64,000 bases of DNA, from assembly GCF_002813445.1 (NCBI RefSeq), contig NZ_PHHD01000001.1:3720001-3784000 (forward strand), read 5' to 3'. The translations under genes and the position numbers were made by a program. Below the pieces are notes generated by a model. That model saw only the letters and a program-made list of their open reading frames with translations, ran no database searches and had not been told where the DNA came from. This stretch comes from Pseudomonas tolaasii NCPPB 2192. Lineage in GTDB: Bacteria > Pseudomonadota > Gammaproteobacteria > Pseudomonadales > Pseudomonadaceae. Positions 16,627 to 25,182 of the stretch are shown piece by piece; the stretch's first letter is position 1; each line of letters starts with the position of its first letter.

Positions 16627-17019
16627 ATGACCAGCAAGCGAGTGACACGAACGCAAGTACTTGAAGCCAGCAAAGGCATGCTGCAGAAGCAGTTTTATGC
16701 CGTCTTTTCAACGCCCGCCAACGGCATCGAAGCCGTGATGGAAAACTTGCATGAGCATCTTGAACATCAGTGCCAGATAGAGCGCGACGGTATTCTGGTG
16801 GCGGCGGGCCCGCACTGGAGTGATGACGAGCAGTACTGGGATGGCGACGGCCTGTTCATCATCCGTGCTACCTCGATTGAGCATGCCAACCGCATTGCCG
16901 CGCAGGACCCCATGCACAAATGCGGCGCGCGCACTTTCTCGGTTCGCCCCTGGCTGGTCAATGAAGGGCGACTGAACCTCAGCATCGAATTTTCGACCGG
17001 GAAATTCACCTTGAGCTAA
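16627..17019 (+). CDS. YCII-related domain protein
   Basis: This 130-residue protein has a ferredoxin-like YCII core: QFYAVFSTP, then HLEHQCQIERDGILVAAGP with the conserved His/Asp region, and GLFIIRATSIEHANRIAAQDPM. YCII proteins are small dimeric proteins, sometimes linked to dechlorination or decarboxylation, usually of unknown role. AGGTAG lies before the ATG. The 182 bases upstream hold a GC hairpin but no gene. It is followed by a peroxiredoxin-like gene on the same strand after 64 bases. Confidence 0.75.
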   Translation: MTSKRVTRTQVLEASKGMLQKQFYAVFSTPANGIEAVMENLHEHLEHQCQIERDGILVAAGPHWSDDEQYWDGDGLFIIRATSIEHANRIAAQDPMHKCGARTFSVRPWLVNEGRLNLSIEFSTGKFTLS

Positions 17020-17083
17020 GCGTGGCCCGGGGATTCACCTCACGTCGAGAGACACCCTCCCTCCATACCTTCAGGAATTGAAC

Positions 17084-17740
17084 ATGACACTTCAAGCCAA
17101 ACTTGATGCCTTTAATGCTGACTTCGTTGCAGGCAAACCGCCTTACAACGCGCCGCCTCAAGTGCACGTCATCATGAAGCGGGCCACCGCCGAGCTGATT
17201 GCCAGCGGCCAGGCTGAACGCGCGTTGAAAGTCGGCGACAAGGCTCCGCAATTTACCCTAAACGACCCCGATGGCAAGCCGGTGTCCTCCGTGGAACTGC
17301 TGGCCAAGGGCCCGTTGATCATCACGTTCTACCGGGGCGTGTGGTGCCCTTACTGCAACATGGAGCTGCAAGCGCTGGAAACCGCATTGCCGGGCTTGCG
17401 TGAACTGGGCGCCAACCTGGTGGCGATCTCGCCGCAGAACGCCGTCAACAGTCGCAAATCGGTGCGCGAAAACCACCTGAGTTTTCCGATTTTGTCCGAC
17501 ACCCTGAGCGATGTGGCGGCAGCGTTCGGCCTGCGTTTCACCCTGCCTGATTATCTGGTGGATCTGTACAAATCCTTCGGCAACGACCTGCCGGCCTTCA
17601 ACAACAACCCGGCCTGGGAACTGCCGATGCCGGCACGTTATGTGATTGGCCAGGACGGCGTGATCACCTACGCCGAAGTCAATCCGGACTACACCCAGCG
17701 CCCGGATCCATCGGAGTTGCTGCCGGCGCTGCGTGGTTAA
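17084..17740 (+). CDS. Peroxiredoxin-like (AhpC/TSA) protein with CPYC motif
   Basis: This 218-residue thioredoxin-fold protein has the motif RGVWCPYCNMEL with C88 and C91. It belongs to the peroxiredoxin-like branch in which the active site reads W-C-P-x-C rather than the classic T-x-x-C. It likely reduces peroxides or disulfides in the cytoplasm, since no signal peptide is seen. The ATG at 17084 follows AGGA; an in-frame TTG lies six bases upstream. A REP pair follows 30 bases after the stop. Confidence 0.82.
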   Translation: MTLQAKLDAFNADFVAGKPPYNAPPQVHVIMKRATAELIASGQAERALKVGDKAPQFTLNDPDGKPVSSVELLAKGPLIITFYRGVWCPYCNMELQALETALPGLRELGANLVAISPQNAVNSRKSVRENHLSFPILSDTLSDVAAAFGLRFTLPDYLVDLYKSFGNDLPAFNNNPAWELPMPARYVIGQDGVITYAEVNPDYTQRPDPSELLPALRG

Positions 17741-17770
17741 ACACCGCTTGTTGCAGTGAGCGGTCTTCCT

Positions 17771-17902
17771 GTGGCGAGCGGGCTTGCCCCGCGTTGGGCT
17801 GCGAAGCAGCCCTAAAACCGGGTGCCGCGTTCTGTCTGACAAGCCGCGGCGTTTTTATTGGGGCGGCTGCGCCACCCAACGCGGGGCAAGCCCGCTCGCC
17901 AC
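17771..17902. repeat. REP pair (REPIN), GTGGCGAGCGGG family
   Basis: Arms at 17771-17797 and 17876-17902 are perfect 27-base reverse complements. They flank a 78-base centre. The same arms recur at 51437-51569 and 58843-58973. This is the typical paired REP layout of fluorescens-group genomes, mobilised by RAYT transposases elsewhere. Confidence 0.85.
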
Positions 17903-17932
17903 AATATGCCCGCTTGCCACAGAGGCTGTGCT

Positions 17933-18826
17933 TCACACCCGAATGTTTTTCAGCAACTGCTCCACATAGTCGACAAACGCGCGGGCCTTGGCGCTGGCCA
18001 TGCGCCCGGTGGGGAAGATCGCCCACAGGTCGAGCGCCGGCAATTCCCAATCCTGCAGCACCGCCACCACTTCGCCGCTTACCAGTTCGGGCCCGAACAC
18101 CCATTCCGAGGAAACGGTGAGGCTGTAGTCCGACAGCACCGCGGTGCGCACGCCTTCGGCAGCGCTCATGCGTATGCGCCCGCTCAAAGTGACTGCCTGT
18201 TCAACCTCGCCCTTCTTGAACACCCATGAAGCGCCACCGGCGCCGATCATGTAGATCACCGCTTCATAATTGGCCAATTCGGCCGGTGACTGCGGTGTGC
18301 CGTACCGTTGAAGATAAGCCGGCGTGGCGATCACCCGTCGCCGGCACTTGCCGATCTTTCGCGCGGTGAAATTCGAATCGCTGAGGTTGCCCATGCGCAG
18401 GGCAACGTCAGTACCTTCCTCAATAAGGTTCATCGAACGGTCATCCAGGCGCACATCCACGTCGAGCAAGGGGTGCCGGTCGAGAAAACCACCCAGAAAG
18501 GGAAGGATGTACAGCCGCGCAAACGTCACGGTGGTGGACACTCGCAAAGTCCCCGCCAACCCGGTGGCGGCCCCGCGTGCGAGCAGTTCGGCTTCGTTGG
18601 CGTTTTCGATGACCTTTTTGGCCTGGTCGAAATACAGCAGGCCGGCTTCGGTGGGCGACAGCCCGCGTGTGGAACGGCTGAGCAAACGAACGCCCAGGTG
18701 CTCTTCCAGCTGAGCGATGTTTTTTGAAACGGCAGGCTGCCCGACGTTGAGACGCCGGGCCGCTGCAGAAAAAGAACCCGTCTCTACCACGTAGACAAAA
18801 GTTTCCATCGCCGCCAGTCGATCCAT
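17933..18826 (-). CDS. LysR-family transcriptional regulator
   Basis: This 297-residue protein starts MDRLAAMETFVYVVETGSFS and has the HTH at about residues 15-45 (AAARRLNVGQPAVSKNIAQL), the form of the LysR subgroup that also includes the DsdC/CrgA-like regulators. It lies downstream of an MFS gene on the same strand, separated by a perfect hairpin, so it is probably transcribed on its own. The inverted repeat GGAATGA-6-TCATTCC (18840-18859) just before its start may be its operator. Confidence 0.88.
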   Translation of the reverse strand: MDRLAAMETFVYVVETGSFSAAARRLNVGQPAVSKNIAQLEEHLGVRLLSRSTRGLSPTEAGLLYFDQAKKVIENANEAELLARGAATGLAGTLRVSTTVTFARLYILPFLGGFLDRHPLLDVDVRLDDRSMNLIEEGTDVALRMGNLSDSNFTARKIGKCRRRVIATPAYLQRYGTPQSPAELANYEAVIYMIGAGGASWVFKKGEVEQAVTLSGRIRMSAAEGVRTAVLSDYSLTVSSEWVFGPELVSGEVVAVLQDWELPALDLWAIFPTGRMASAKARAFVDYVEQLLKNIRV

Positions 18827-18854
18827 TTTATTCCCCGTTGGAATGACTCATATC

Positions 18855-18877
18855 ATTCCCGGCAGTCTGCCGGGAAT
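18855..18877 (-). terminator. Perfect 10-bp hairpin between MFS and LysR genes
   Basis: ATTCCCGGCA (18855-18864) and TGCCGGGAAT (18868-18877) pair perfectly around a three-base loop. The hairpin lies 47 bases past the stop of the minus-strand MFS gene. It lacks a clean T-run, so it could also be part of the LysR operator region, whose own repeat overlaps its edge. Confidence 0.5.
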
Positions 18878-18924
18878 ACGGCGGGCCGTGCAAAATTTTT
18901 CCGCCGCTTACGCTTGAGGCCGCG

Positions 18925-20115
18925 TCATCCTGTGTGTCTTCGCGCCAGGGCGACACCCAGCCAGTACAACAAACCTCCCGCAATGACGAACAGCGCCAGC
19001 ACATAAAACATATGCTGGGGCGGCTGCGTGGCCAGTACGATCCCGCACAGCACCGGCCCCAGCGCTGCGCCGACGTTGTTCAGGTTTTGCGCGGCGTAGT
19101 ACATGCCGCGCAGGTGGCTGGGGGCGATGTTGTCGATGAACATGTACTCGGCGGGAAACACGATGATTTCGCCGACGGTAAACACGGCCATCGACAACAT
19201 CCAGCCCATCATCGTGGTGGACAGCGCAAACCCGCCCAGCCCCATGATGAACATGCCCAGCCCCGTCGCGAGCCACAGGTTCAGGTGTGCGTGGCCGATG
19301 CGCTTGCCGAGGCTGTATTGCAGGCCGATCACCATCAACGCATTGGTGGCGACAAGCGTGCTGATGAGTTCGTAGGCTGCCTGGGGCGTGGTGGTCACGA
19401 CCAGGTACTGCGAGAGGTATGCCGTGAATTGGCCGAACACCACCGCACTGAGCAACCCGCCCAGGGTAAAACACACCAGCCGGTAGTCGCGCAGCAGCAG
19501 TTTGCCCACCGCCAGGAAGGGTGTTTTCACACGGGCTCCACCGATTGCCAGGTTCCTGTCGCCCCAGACGAAATAGATGAAAAAGAACCCGGCGCCGAGC
19601 CCTGCCGACATCAGGAAGGGCAGGCTGATATCCATCGCGGCCAGGCCCGCGCCCAGGAAAGGCCCGACGGCATAGCCGATGTTGGTCAGCGTGTATTTGA
19701 TCGAGAACACTTCAGCGCGTTCGCCAACGGGCACCAGGCTGGCAAAAGCGGATTTCACCGCGATGTCGATCACCGAGTACGCCAGGTTGACCGTCACCAG
19801 TGCGAGGTAGAACAGCCACAGTTCGGGCGCGGCGTACGCTGCGAGAAAGCCCGCGCTGAACACGCCGCAGCAGGTCAGGATCAGCCGATAACTCGACAGG
19901 CTGTCCACCAGAAACCCGCCGTACAGGCTCAGCAGTGAGCCGAGGATCAGCGTGCTGCCGATCACCAGGCCGACATCGGCGACGCTCAAGCCGAAGTGGC
20001 CCGACAAATAGATCACAAGGTAAGGCAGGGTGATCGCACGGGCGAGGGTCAATACCAGTGAGGCAGACAGCAGCAGGTTGAGGGTCGCAGGGTAATTTTT
20101 GAGTGTGGCCAGCAT
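18925..20115 (-). CDS. MFS transporter
   Basis: This 396-residue protein has about 12 membrane spans. It begins MLATLKNYPATLNLLLSASL and carries a motif-A-like loop (YGGFLVDSLSSYR), in the manner of MdtH/YdeE-like drug or metabolite exporters. GAGG precedes the ATG. It is divergent from a LysR gene (start 20231) across 115 bases, so that regulator probably controls it. The substrate is unknown. Confidence 0.82.
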   Translation of the reverse strand: MLATLKNYPATLNLLLSASLVLTLARAITLPYLVIYLSGHFGLSVADVGLVIGSTLILGSLLSLYGGFLVDSLSSYRLILTCCGVFSAGFLAAYAAPELWLFYLALVTVNLAYSVIDIAVKSAFASLVPVGERAEVFSIKYTLTNIGYAVGPFLGAGLAAMDISLPFLMSAGLGAGFFFIYFVWGDRNLAIGGARVKTPFLAVGKLLLRDYRLVCFTLGGLLSAVVFGQFTAYLSQYLVVTTTPQAAYELISTLVATNALMVIGLQYSLGKRIGHAHLNLWLATGLGMFIMGLGGFALSTTMMGWMLSMAVFTVGEIIVFPAEYMFIDNIAPSHLRGMYYAAQNLNNVGAALGPVLCGIVLATQPPQHMFYVLALFVIAGGLLYWLGVALARRHTG

Positions 20116-20230
20116 CCGTGCCTCGGGGTCGGTCTTGATAAAGTCCGGGCAGCTTACTGTTGACGCAATTTCTGATTTAGGATGTTTTCTATCGAAACGC
20201 CGGAACTGAGTTCATCAATCAAGGAGGGGT

Positions 20231-21208
20231 ATGTTTTCGTCCGAACGCTTGAAGGGCATCGACGTGTTTGTGTGCGTCGCACAACTGGGCAGCTTTACGG
20301 CGGCCGCCGACAAACTCAACCTCACAGGCTCCGCCATCAGTAAAAGCGTGGCCCGCCTGGAAAAGCGCCTGGGGGTTCAACTGTTCCAGCGCACCACGCG
20401 CAAACTGGCGCTGACGGATGCGGGCACTGCATTTCTGCGCACCTGCACCGGTGTGCTGGCCGACCTGGAAGAAGCCGAGCTGTCCCTCAAAAGCGAAAGC
20501 AGCGAGCCGCGCGGGCGCGTGCGCATTGATTTGCCCGGCGCCTATGGCCGCGCCGAGGTGCTGCCGGTGCTGCTGCGCGTGGCCAAAGCCCACCCCTTGC
20601 TCGTGCCGCACATCACGTTCAGCGAGGGTGACACTGACCCGCTCAAGGACGACGTGGATATCGTCGTGCGCATCGGCCATGCCGACGCCTGGCCGCAAAC
20701 GCTGGGGCACCGCCTGCTCGCGCAGGAGTGGCATCTGTTCTGCGCTTCGCCGGACTACCTGGCGCGTCATGGCGAACCGTTGACCGAGTGCGACCTGGAG
20801 CAACATCACTGCATCGCCTACGGCTGGCGGGACGGTCGGGTCAGCCCCTGGCGACATGCCGACGAAAAAGGCGCAACCCTGCGCCGGTCCGTCACCCCGC
20901 AATTGGTGGTGGGCAATGGCGAGGGGCTGGTGATGGCTGCCGAGGCGGGTTTCGGAATTGTGCAGTTGCCTTTATGGCTGGTGCGGCAGCAGTTGGCGGC
21001 GGGCACGTTGGTGCAGGTATTGCCGCAAGGGGCGATCCAGGGCGCGGAGATCCATGTGGCCTGGGTCAAAAGCCGTGAGGTGCAGCCCAAGGTTCAAATA
21101 CTGGTCGAGGCGTTGGTGGCGGGGTTGGGTTCAGGTGAGCATCTGCCGCCTGAATTGCTCGGGCGTCGTGCCGCACTCGCGCTTGAACATGGCGATAAAC
21201 GCCGATGA
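20231..21208 (+). CDS. LysR-family transcriptional regulator with extended C-terminus
   Basis: This 325-residue LysR protein (HTH at about residues 18-50, FTAAADKLNLTGSAISKSVA) has a strong AAGGAGG ribosome site. Family members usually end near residue 300. Here the last ~25 residues after LVEALVAGLG (EHLPPELLGRRAALALEHG) are read from the antisense of a broken AraC gene. The tail was therefore probably gained when a rearrangement removed the original stop. It likely controls the divergent MFS gene. Confidence 0.87.
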   Translation: MFSSERLKGIDVFVCVAQLGSFTAAADKLNLTGSAISKSVARLEKRLGVQLFQRTTRKLALTDAGTAFLRTCTGVLADLEEAELSLKSESSEPRGRVRIDLPGAYGRAEVLPVLLRVAKAHPLLVPHITFSEGDTDPLKDDVDIVVRIGHADAWPQTLGHRLLAQEWHLFCASPDYLARHGEPLTECDLEQHHCIAYGWRDGRVSPWRHADEKGATLRRSVTPQLVVGNGEGLVMAAEAGFGIVQLPLWLVRQQLAAGTLVQVLPQGAIQGAEIHVAWVKSREVQPKVQILVEALVAGLGSGEHLPPELLGRRAALALEHGDKRR

Positions 21209-21223
21209 CGTGCTGTAACTTTG
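21131..21223 (-). pseudogene. C-terminal remnant of an AraC-family regulator
   Basis: The last 30 codons of an AraC HTH_18 domain remain on the minus strand: TSSAFIAMFKRECGTTPEQF followed by RRQ and a stop. The pattern (S-x-S-A-F-I-x-M-F-K-R-x-x-G-x-x-P) is the end of the second HTH. Upstream of it the frame is unrelated, and the N-terminal ~250 residues are missing. It overlaps the end of the LysR gene antisense. Confidence 0.6.
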
Positions 21224-21229
21224 TCGTGA

Positions 21230-21499
21230 CAGGCAAGTACAACGGCCATGACCGGCTCGGCGCACACCATCGGCCCGGCGCTGGAGGTGGTCGGTTGCAA
21301 GCACATTGTGTATGGCTCCGACTGCGGCGTGGCCTGCAATTCTGACGAGACGATTCTGGCCAACCGGGCGGCGATGCTGAAACTCTCTTGCCTCACGCCT
21401 GAACAGGTTCAGTTCATCGGGCGCAATGCACTGAACCTGTTTCCACGCGCGGCCGAACGGCTGGCGGCTGCAAACCGGGCGGTGCCGCAGGCGCTTTAA
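21230..21499 (+). pseudogene. C-terminal remnant of an amidohydrolase
   Basis: About 89 codons resemble the end of an amidohydrolase-2 family enzyme. HIVYGSDCGVAC contains the usual GSD metal site, and LTPEQVQFIGRNALNLFPR is the standard C-terminal helix. An in-frame TGA at 21227 ends the frame upstream, and the preceding ~250 residues of such enzymes are absent. An ATG at 21248 exists, but a functional protein is unlikely. It abuts the AraC remnant, consistent with one deletion joining both. Confidence 0.6.
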
Positions 21500-22269
21500 A
21501 TGCGCCCGGCCGTCACGCCGCCATCCACCGGCAGCACCGTGCCGGTGATCCACGCGGCCTGTTCGCTGGCCATGAACAAAATGGCTTCGGCCACATCGGC
21601 GGGCTGGCCATTGCGCCCCAGCGGATGGAAGGCGTTGAACGTCGGCAATACCGCCTTGACTTGCTCGACGTCCATGAAGGTGGTGTACACCGGCGTTTCC
21701 ACCACCGCAGGCGCTACGGTGTTGATACGGATATTGGCCGAGGCCAGTTCGATTGCCAGGTTGCGGGTCAGGGCATGCACGCCCGCATTGGCCGCCGAGT
21801 AAGCCGCCGATGGTGTGGCGCCGATGGCCTGCAAGGCCCACAGCGAGCCGGTTTGCACGATGGTGCCGCCACCGCGTTGTTGCATGGCTTTGGCCGCAGC
21901 CTGGGCCATGAAGAATTTGCCCTTGAGGATGATGTCGATAAACCCGTCGTATTCGTGCTCTTCCACTTCCAGGAAGGGTTTGGGGTTAAACACGCCGGCG
22001 TTGTTGATCAGAATGTCCACGCCGCCGAACGCAGCGGTTGCCAGGTCTACCAAGGCGTTGGCGGTGGCAGGTTGGGCAATGTCGGCGGCCAGGGTGCGCA
22101 CGTGTTTGCCGCTTGGGTCGATTTGCGCGGCGGCCTGTTCGAGCTTGGCCGCATCGCGACCGCTGATCACCACACTGGCGCCTTCGGCGACCAGGCGCTG
22201 GGCGACTTCTTTACCGATACCCGAACCACCCCCGGTGACGATGGCGACTTTGGAAGAAAATCTTTGCAT
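21496..22269 (-). CDS. Short-chain dehydrogenase/reductase with altered catalytic Lys
   Basis: This 257-residue classical-type SDR has the cofactor motif TGGGSGIG (residues 12-19) with NADP-like R38, NNAG at 89-92, Ser142 and Tyr157. The catalytic Lys at Tyr+4 is replaced by Asn161 (YSAANAG). Activity may thus be weak or differ from dehydrogenation. AGGACAC precedes the ATG at 22269; the frame is open upstream. The gene is divergent from a GcvA-like LysR regulator (142 bases), and its stop overlaps the amidohydrolase remnant, its likely former operon mate. Confidence 0.87.
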   Translation of the reverse strand: MQRFSSKVAIVTGGGSGIGKEVAQRLVAEGASVVISGRDAAKLEQAAAQIDPSGKHVRTLAADIAQPATANALVDLATAAFGGVDILINNAGVFNPKPFLEVEEHEYDGFIDIILKGKFFMAQAAAKAMQQRGGGTIVQTGSLWALQAIGATPSAAYSAANAGVHALTRNLAIELASANIRINTVAPAVVETPVYTTFMDVEQVKAVLPTFNAFHPLGRNGQPADVAEAILFMASEQAAWITGTVLPVDGGVTAGRI

Positions 22270-22411
22270 GTTGAATGTGTCCTGTGCCGGTTCAATGGTA
22301 AATGATCTACAGGTGAGCTTTGGTGCGTTGGTCCTGGCTGCTATTCTTCGCTCGGAACCAGGGCCCGACAAATCAGAATTCATTCTCCATCGTTAAAGAA
22401 AAACTTTAATC

Positions 22412-23371
22412 ATGAACACACTCCTGCACCTTAATGCCCTCCGCGCGTTTGAAGCCGCCGCCCGGCATCAAAGCTTTTCAGGCGCCGCCAGCGAATTGCA
22501 CGTGACCTCGGCCGCCGTGGGGCAACAGGTGCGCACACTGGAAGCCTGGCTGGGGGCGCCGCTGTTCAACCGTGCGTCGAGCGGGAGTGCGCGTCTGGTA
22601 CTGACCGATGTGGCGCGCGATGCGTTGCCGGATATCCGTGAAGGCTTTGATCGCCTGCGCATGGGGCTGTCGCGTTTCAAGGAGGGCTCGTTGAGCACCG
22701 GGCTTACGGTGACGGTCAGCCCGGCATTCGCCGCCAAATGGCTGTTGCCGCGCATTGAGGATTTTCAACGGGTCCACCCCCGGACCGATGTGCTGCTGGA
22801 CACCAACCTCAAGCCGGTGGATTTCATCGCCGAAGGCATGGATATCGGCGTGCGTTACGGCACCGGCCATTGGCCGGGGCTGGTGGCTACCAAGCTGATG
22901 GACGAGGACATGTACCCGGTCTGCGCACCCGGCTATGGGTTGCTCGAAGACGGTCGGCTCCCGCCGCACAAGCTCGAACAGGCGACGCTGATTCACGACC
23001 TGTCGATGGCGAGCGACCCCCATTACCCGACGTGGCGGACCTGGCTCGACGCATCGGGTTTTGCACACATCAATGCCGAACACGGGCTGCGCATCAATAA
23101 CGCGGCGGCGGTGCTTCAGGCGGCGATTGACGGCCAGGGCCTGGCGCTGGGGCGCAGCGTCATGCTGCGGGACGATCTGGCGGCGGGCCGTTTGATCCGC
23201 CCCTTTGGCGAGGCCAGCTGCCCGCTGGCGTTCGCCTATTACATCGTGCATCGGCCGGAGGTGGCGGACCTGGAGAAAATCAAAGCCTTTCGGGAGTGGC
23301 TGCTGGCTCAAGTCTCGTCTGACGCAACCGCTTTGGCCACTTCAACAAAGGCCCGTGCGGCCGAAGACTGA
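22412..23371 (+). CDS. LysR-family transcriptional regulator, GcvA-like
   Basis: This 319-residue protein begins LNALRAFEAAARHQSFSGAA (HTH about residues 6-65), the style of the GcvA/AmpR branch. The C-terminal sensor domain follows. Divergence from the SDR gene points to that gene as target. The last 64 bases overlap the convergent cynR gene. Confidence 0.88.
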   Translation: MNTLLHLNALRAFEAAARHQSFSGAASELHVTSAAVGQQVRTLEAWLGAPLFNRASSGSARLVLTDVARDALPDIREGFDRLRMGLSRFKEGSLSTGLTVTVSPAFAAKWLLPRIEDFQRVHPRTDVLLDTNLKPVDFIAEGMDIGVRYGTGHWPGLVATKLMDEDMYPVCAPGYGLLEDGRLPPHKLEQATLIHDLSMASDPHYPTWRTWLDASGFAHINAEHGLRINNAAAVLQAAIDGQGLALGRSVMLRDDLAAGRLIRPFGEASCPLAFAYYIVHRPEVADLEKIKAFREWLLAQVSSDATALATSTKARAAED

Positions 23372-24192
23372 TAGCCGCTTTTGCGCTGCATCAGCACGGC
23401 AGTTCTTTGCAAGCGCTGCGGCGCCAATTCAATTGCACTAAGGTCCGGATGCGCCCGCGCGATGGCGGCGGGCAATACGGTCGCAAGCCCTGTCCTGCGC
23501 ACCACTTCAAGCAGTGCGCCGATCACATTGGCTTCCATCACCACACGCGGGCGGATGCCGTGTTTGTTGCAGTAGCGATCAATCTGCTCGCGGGTGGCGA
23601 ATTCGGTGCTGAGCAAAATCAGTGATTCGGCGCTCAACGCCTCCAGCCCGATTGTGCGTTCACCCGCCAACGGATGCTGACGTCCGACCACCAGCGCCAG
23701 GGTTTCCACCCGCAAGGGCAGGGCGTCGATGTCTTGTGCGTGTACCTCGTCAAACCCGATGCCCACATCGAGCTCGTCGGCCAGCAATTGGTTTTCCATC
23801 TGTTCCTGGGCGAGTTCGCGCACGGTCAACGTGATGTTCGGATAGCGAGCGTGAAAGGCTGCCACCAGCGGCCCGACCAGATAGGGGGTGAAGGTGGGGG
23901 TCACTGCTATGCGCAACGCGCCGCGGCTGAGGTCGCCCACGTCGTGGAGTGCGCGTTTGCCTTCCTGCAGTTGCTGCGCAGCACGCAGGGCATAACGCAG
24001 GTAAACCTCGCCGGCATCGGTGAGGCGGGTTTTGCGCCCGGAACGGTCGAACAACTGCGCGCCAAGGCTTTCTTCCAGTTGCCGCACTTGCTGTGACAGG
24101 GCCGGCTGCGACACGTGCAAGGCCGCAGCAGCCTTGGTGAAACCTTCGTGTTGCGCCACGGCCAGGAAGTATTGGAGGTGTCGTGCAAGCAT
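23308..24192 (-). CDS. cynR: Cyanate operon activator CynR (LysR family)
   Basis: This 294-residue LysR protein starts MLARHLQYFLAVAQHEGFTK and continues AAAALHVSQPALSQQVRQLE, closely matching E. coli CynR. The start at 24192 follows that match; an ATG four codons upstream (24204) is possible. It is divergent from cynT-cynS, the classic arrangement in which CynR activates the operon with cyanate. Its 3' end overlaps another LysR gene by 64 bases. Confidence 0.88.
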   Translation of the reverse strand: MLARHLQYFLAVAQHEGFTKAAAALHVSQPALSQQVRQLEESLGAQLFDRSGRKTRLTDAGEVYLRYALRAAQQLQEGKRALHDVGDLSRGALRIAVTPTFTPYLVGPLVAAFHARYPNITLTVRELAQEQMENQLLADELDVGIGFDEVHAQDIDALPLRVETLALVVGRQHPLAGERTIGLEALSAESLILLSTEFATREQIDRYCNKHGIRPRVVMEANVIGALLEVVRRTGLATVLPAAIARAHPDLSAIELAPQRLQRTAVLMQRKSGYQSSAARAFVEVAKAVASDET

Positions 24193-24303
24193 GTCTCTGC
24201 CCATAAGATTATCGAATGCAGGTGATCAGGTATGAGACTTTTACCTTATTTGATGGGCTGCGTAACCTTTGATCCATCGCTTCGCGGCTCAAAGGAGTCA
24301 CCC

Positions 24304-24972
24304 ATGAAAGACATCATCGACGGTTTCCTGAAATTCCAGCGCAACGCCTTTCCCGAGCGTGCAGGGCTGTTCAAAGACCTCGCCAACAGGCAGAGCCCGC
24401 GTGCGCTGTTTATCTCCTGCTCCGATAGCCGCCTCGTGCCGGAACTGGTGACCCAGCGCGAGCCGGGCGACCTGTTTGTGATTCGCAATGCGGGCAATAT
24501 CGTGCCGTCCTACGGCCCTGAGCCGGGCGGGGTGTCGGCCTCGGTGGAGTACGCCGTGGCGGCGTTGCAGGTCAGCGACATCGTGATTTGCGGGCACTCG
24601 GACTGCGGCGCGATGACCGCCATTGCTACGTGCAAATGCCTCGACCACATGCCCGCCGTGGCCGCCTGGCTGCGCTACGCCGACTCGGGCCGCGTGGTGA
24701 ACGAAGCCCGAAAGCATCAGGACCTGCAGGCCAAGGTGGCCTCCATGGTGCGTGAAAACGTGATCGCGCAACTGGCCAATATCCAGACCCACCCCTCGGT
24801 GCGCCTCGCCCTCGAGGAACAGCGCGTGACACTGCATGGCTGGGTCTATGACATCGAAACCGGTTGCATTCAGGCCGTTGATGGTCGTACCGGCCAGTTC
24901 GTGCCCCTTGCCGACAACCCGGATGTACGCGCTGTTTCACATCGAGCCGGTCAGCCTTCTGAAGGGAGATAG
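24304..24972 (+). CDS. cynT: β-carbonic anhydrase CynT
   Basis: This 222-residue enzyme shows the zinc ligands C39, H98 and C101 and the Asp-Arg pair D41/R43 in SCSDSRLVPE, with CGHSDCGAM; all match E. coli CynT positions. It hydrates CO2 to bicarbonate to replenish the bicarbonate used by cyanase. AAGGAG lies eight bases before the ATG. A REP-like element separates it from cynS. Confidence 0.93.
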   Translation: MKDIIDGFLKFQRNAFPERAGLFKDLANRQSPRALFISCSDSRLVPELVTQREPGDLFVIRNAGNIVPSYGPEPGGVSASVEYAVAALQVSDIVICGHSDCGAMTAIATCKCLDHMPAVAAWLRYADSGRVVNEARKHQDLQAKVASMVRENVIAQLANIQTHPSVRLALEEQRVTLHGWVYDIETGCIQAVDGRTGQFVPLADNPDVRAVSHRAGQPSEGR

Positions 24973-24993
24973 TCCAACCCCCACAGAACCCCT

Positions 24994-25090
24994 GTGGGAG
25001 CTGTCGAGCCCCAGCGAGGCTGTGAAGGCGGCGGCACAGGCGACATAGGTAGTGGCAGTTCCGCCGCTTTCGCAGGCAAGCCAGCTCCCG
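24994..25090. repeat. Degenerate REP pair inside the cyn operon
   Basis: GTGGGAGCTG at 24994 and GCAGGCAAGCCAGCTCCC ending near 25089 are REP arms of the second family (compare 39857-39943). The left arm is decayed. The element lies in the 210-base gap between cynT and cynS, where it may affect transcript stability or partial termination. Confidence 0.6.
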
Positions 25091-25182
25091 CATTTGAGCG
25101 GTGGTGTTCTAACGATGGTGGATGTTCACCCCTCAGTCACAGCCGGTTTTAACCCTTATTTTTCACCCACGGAGATAACCCC

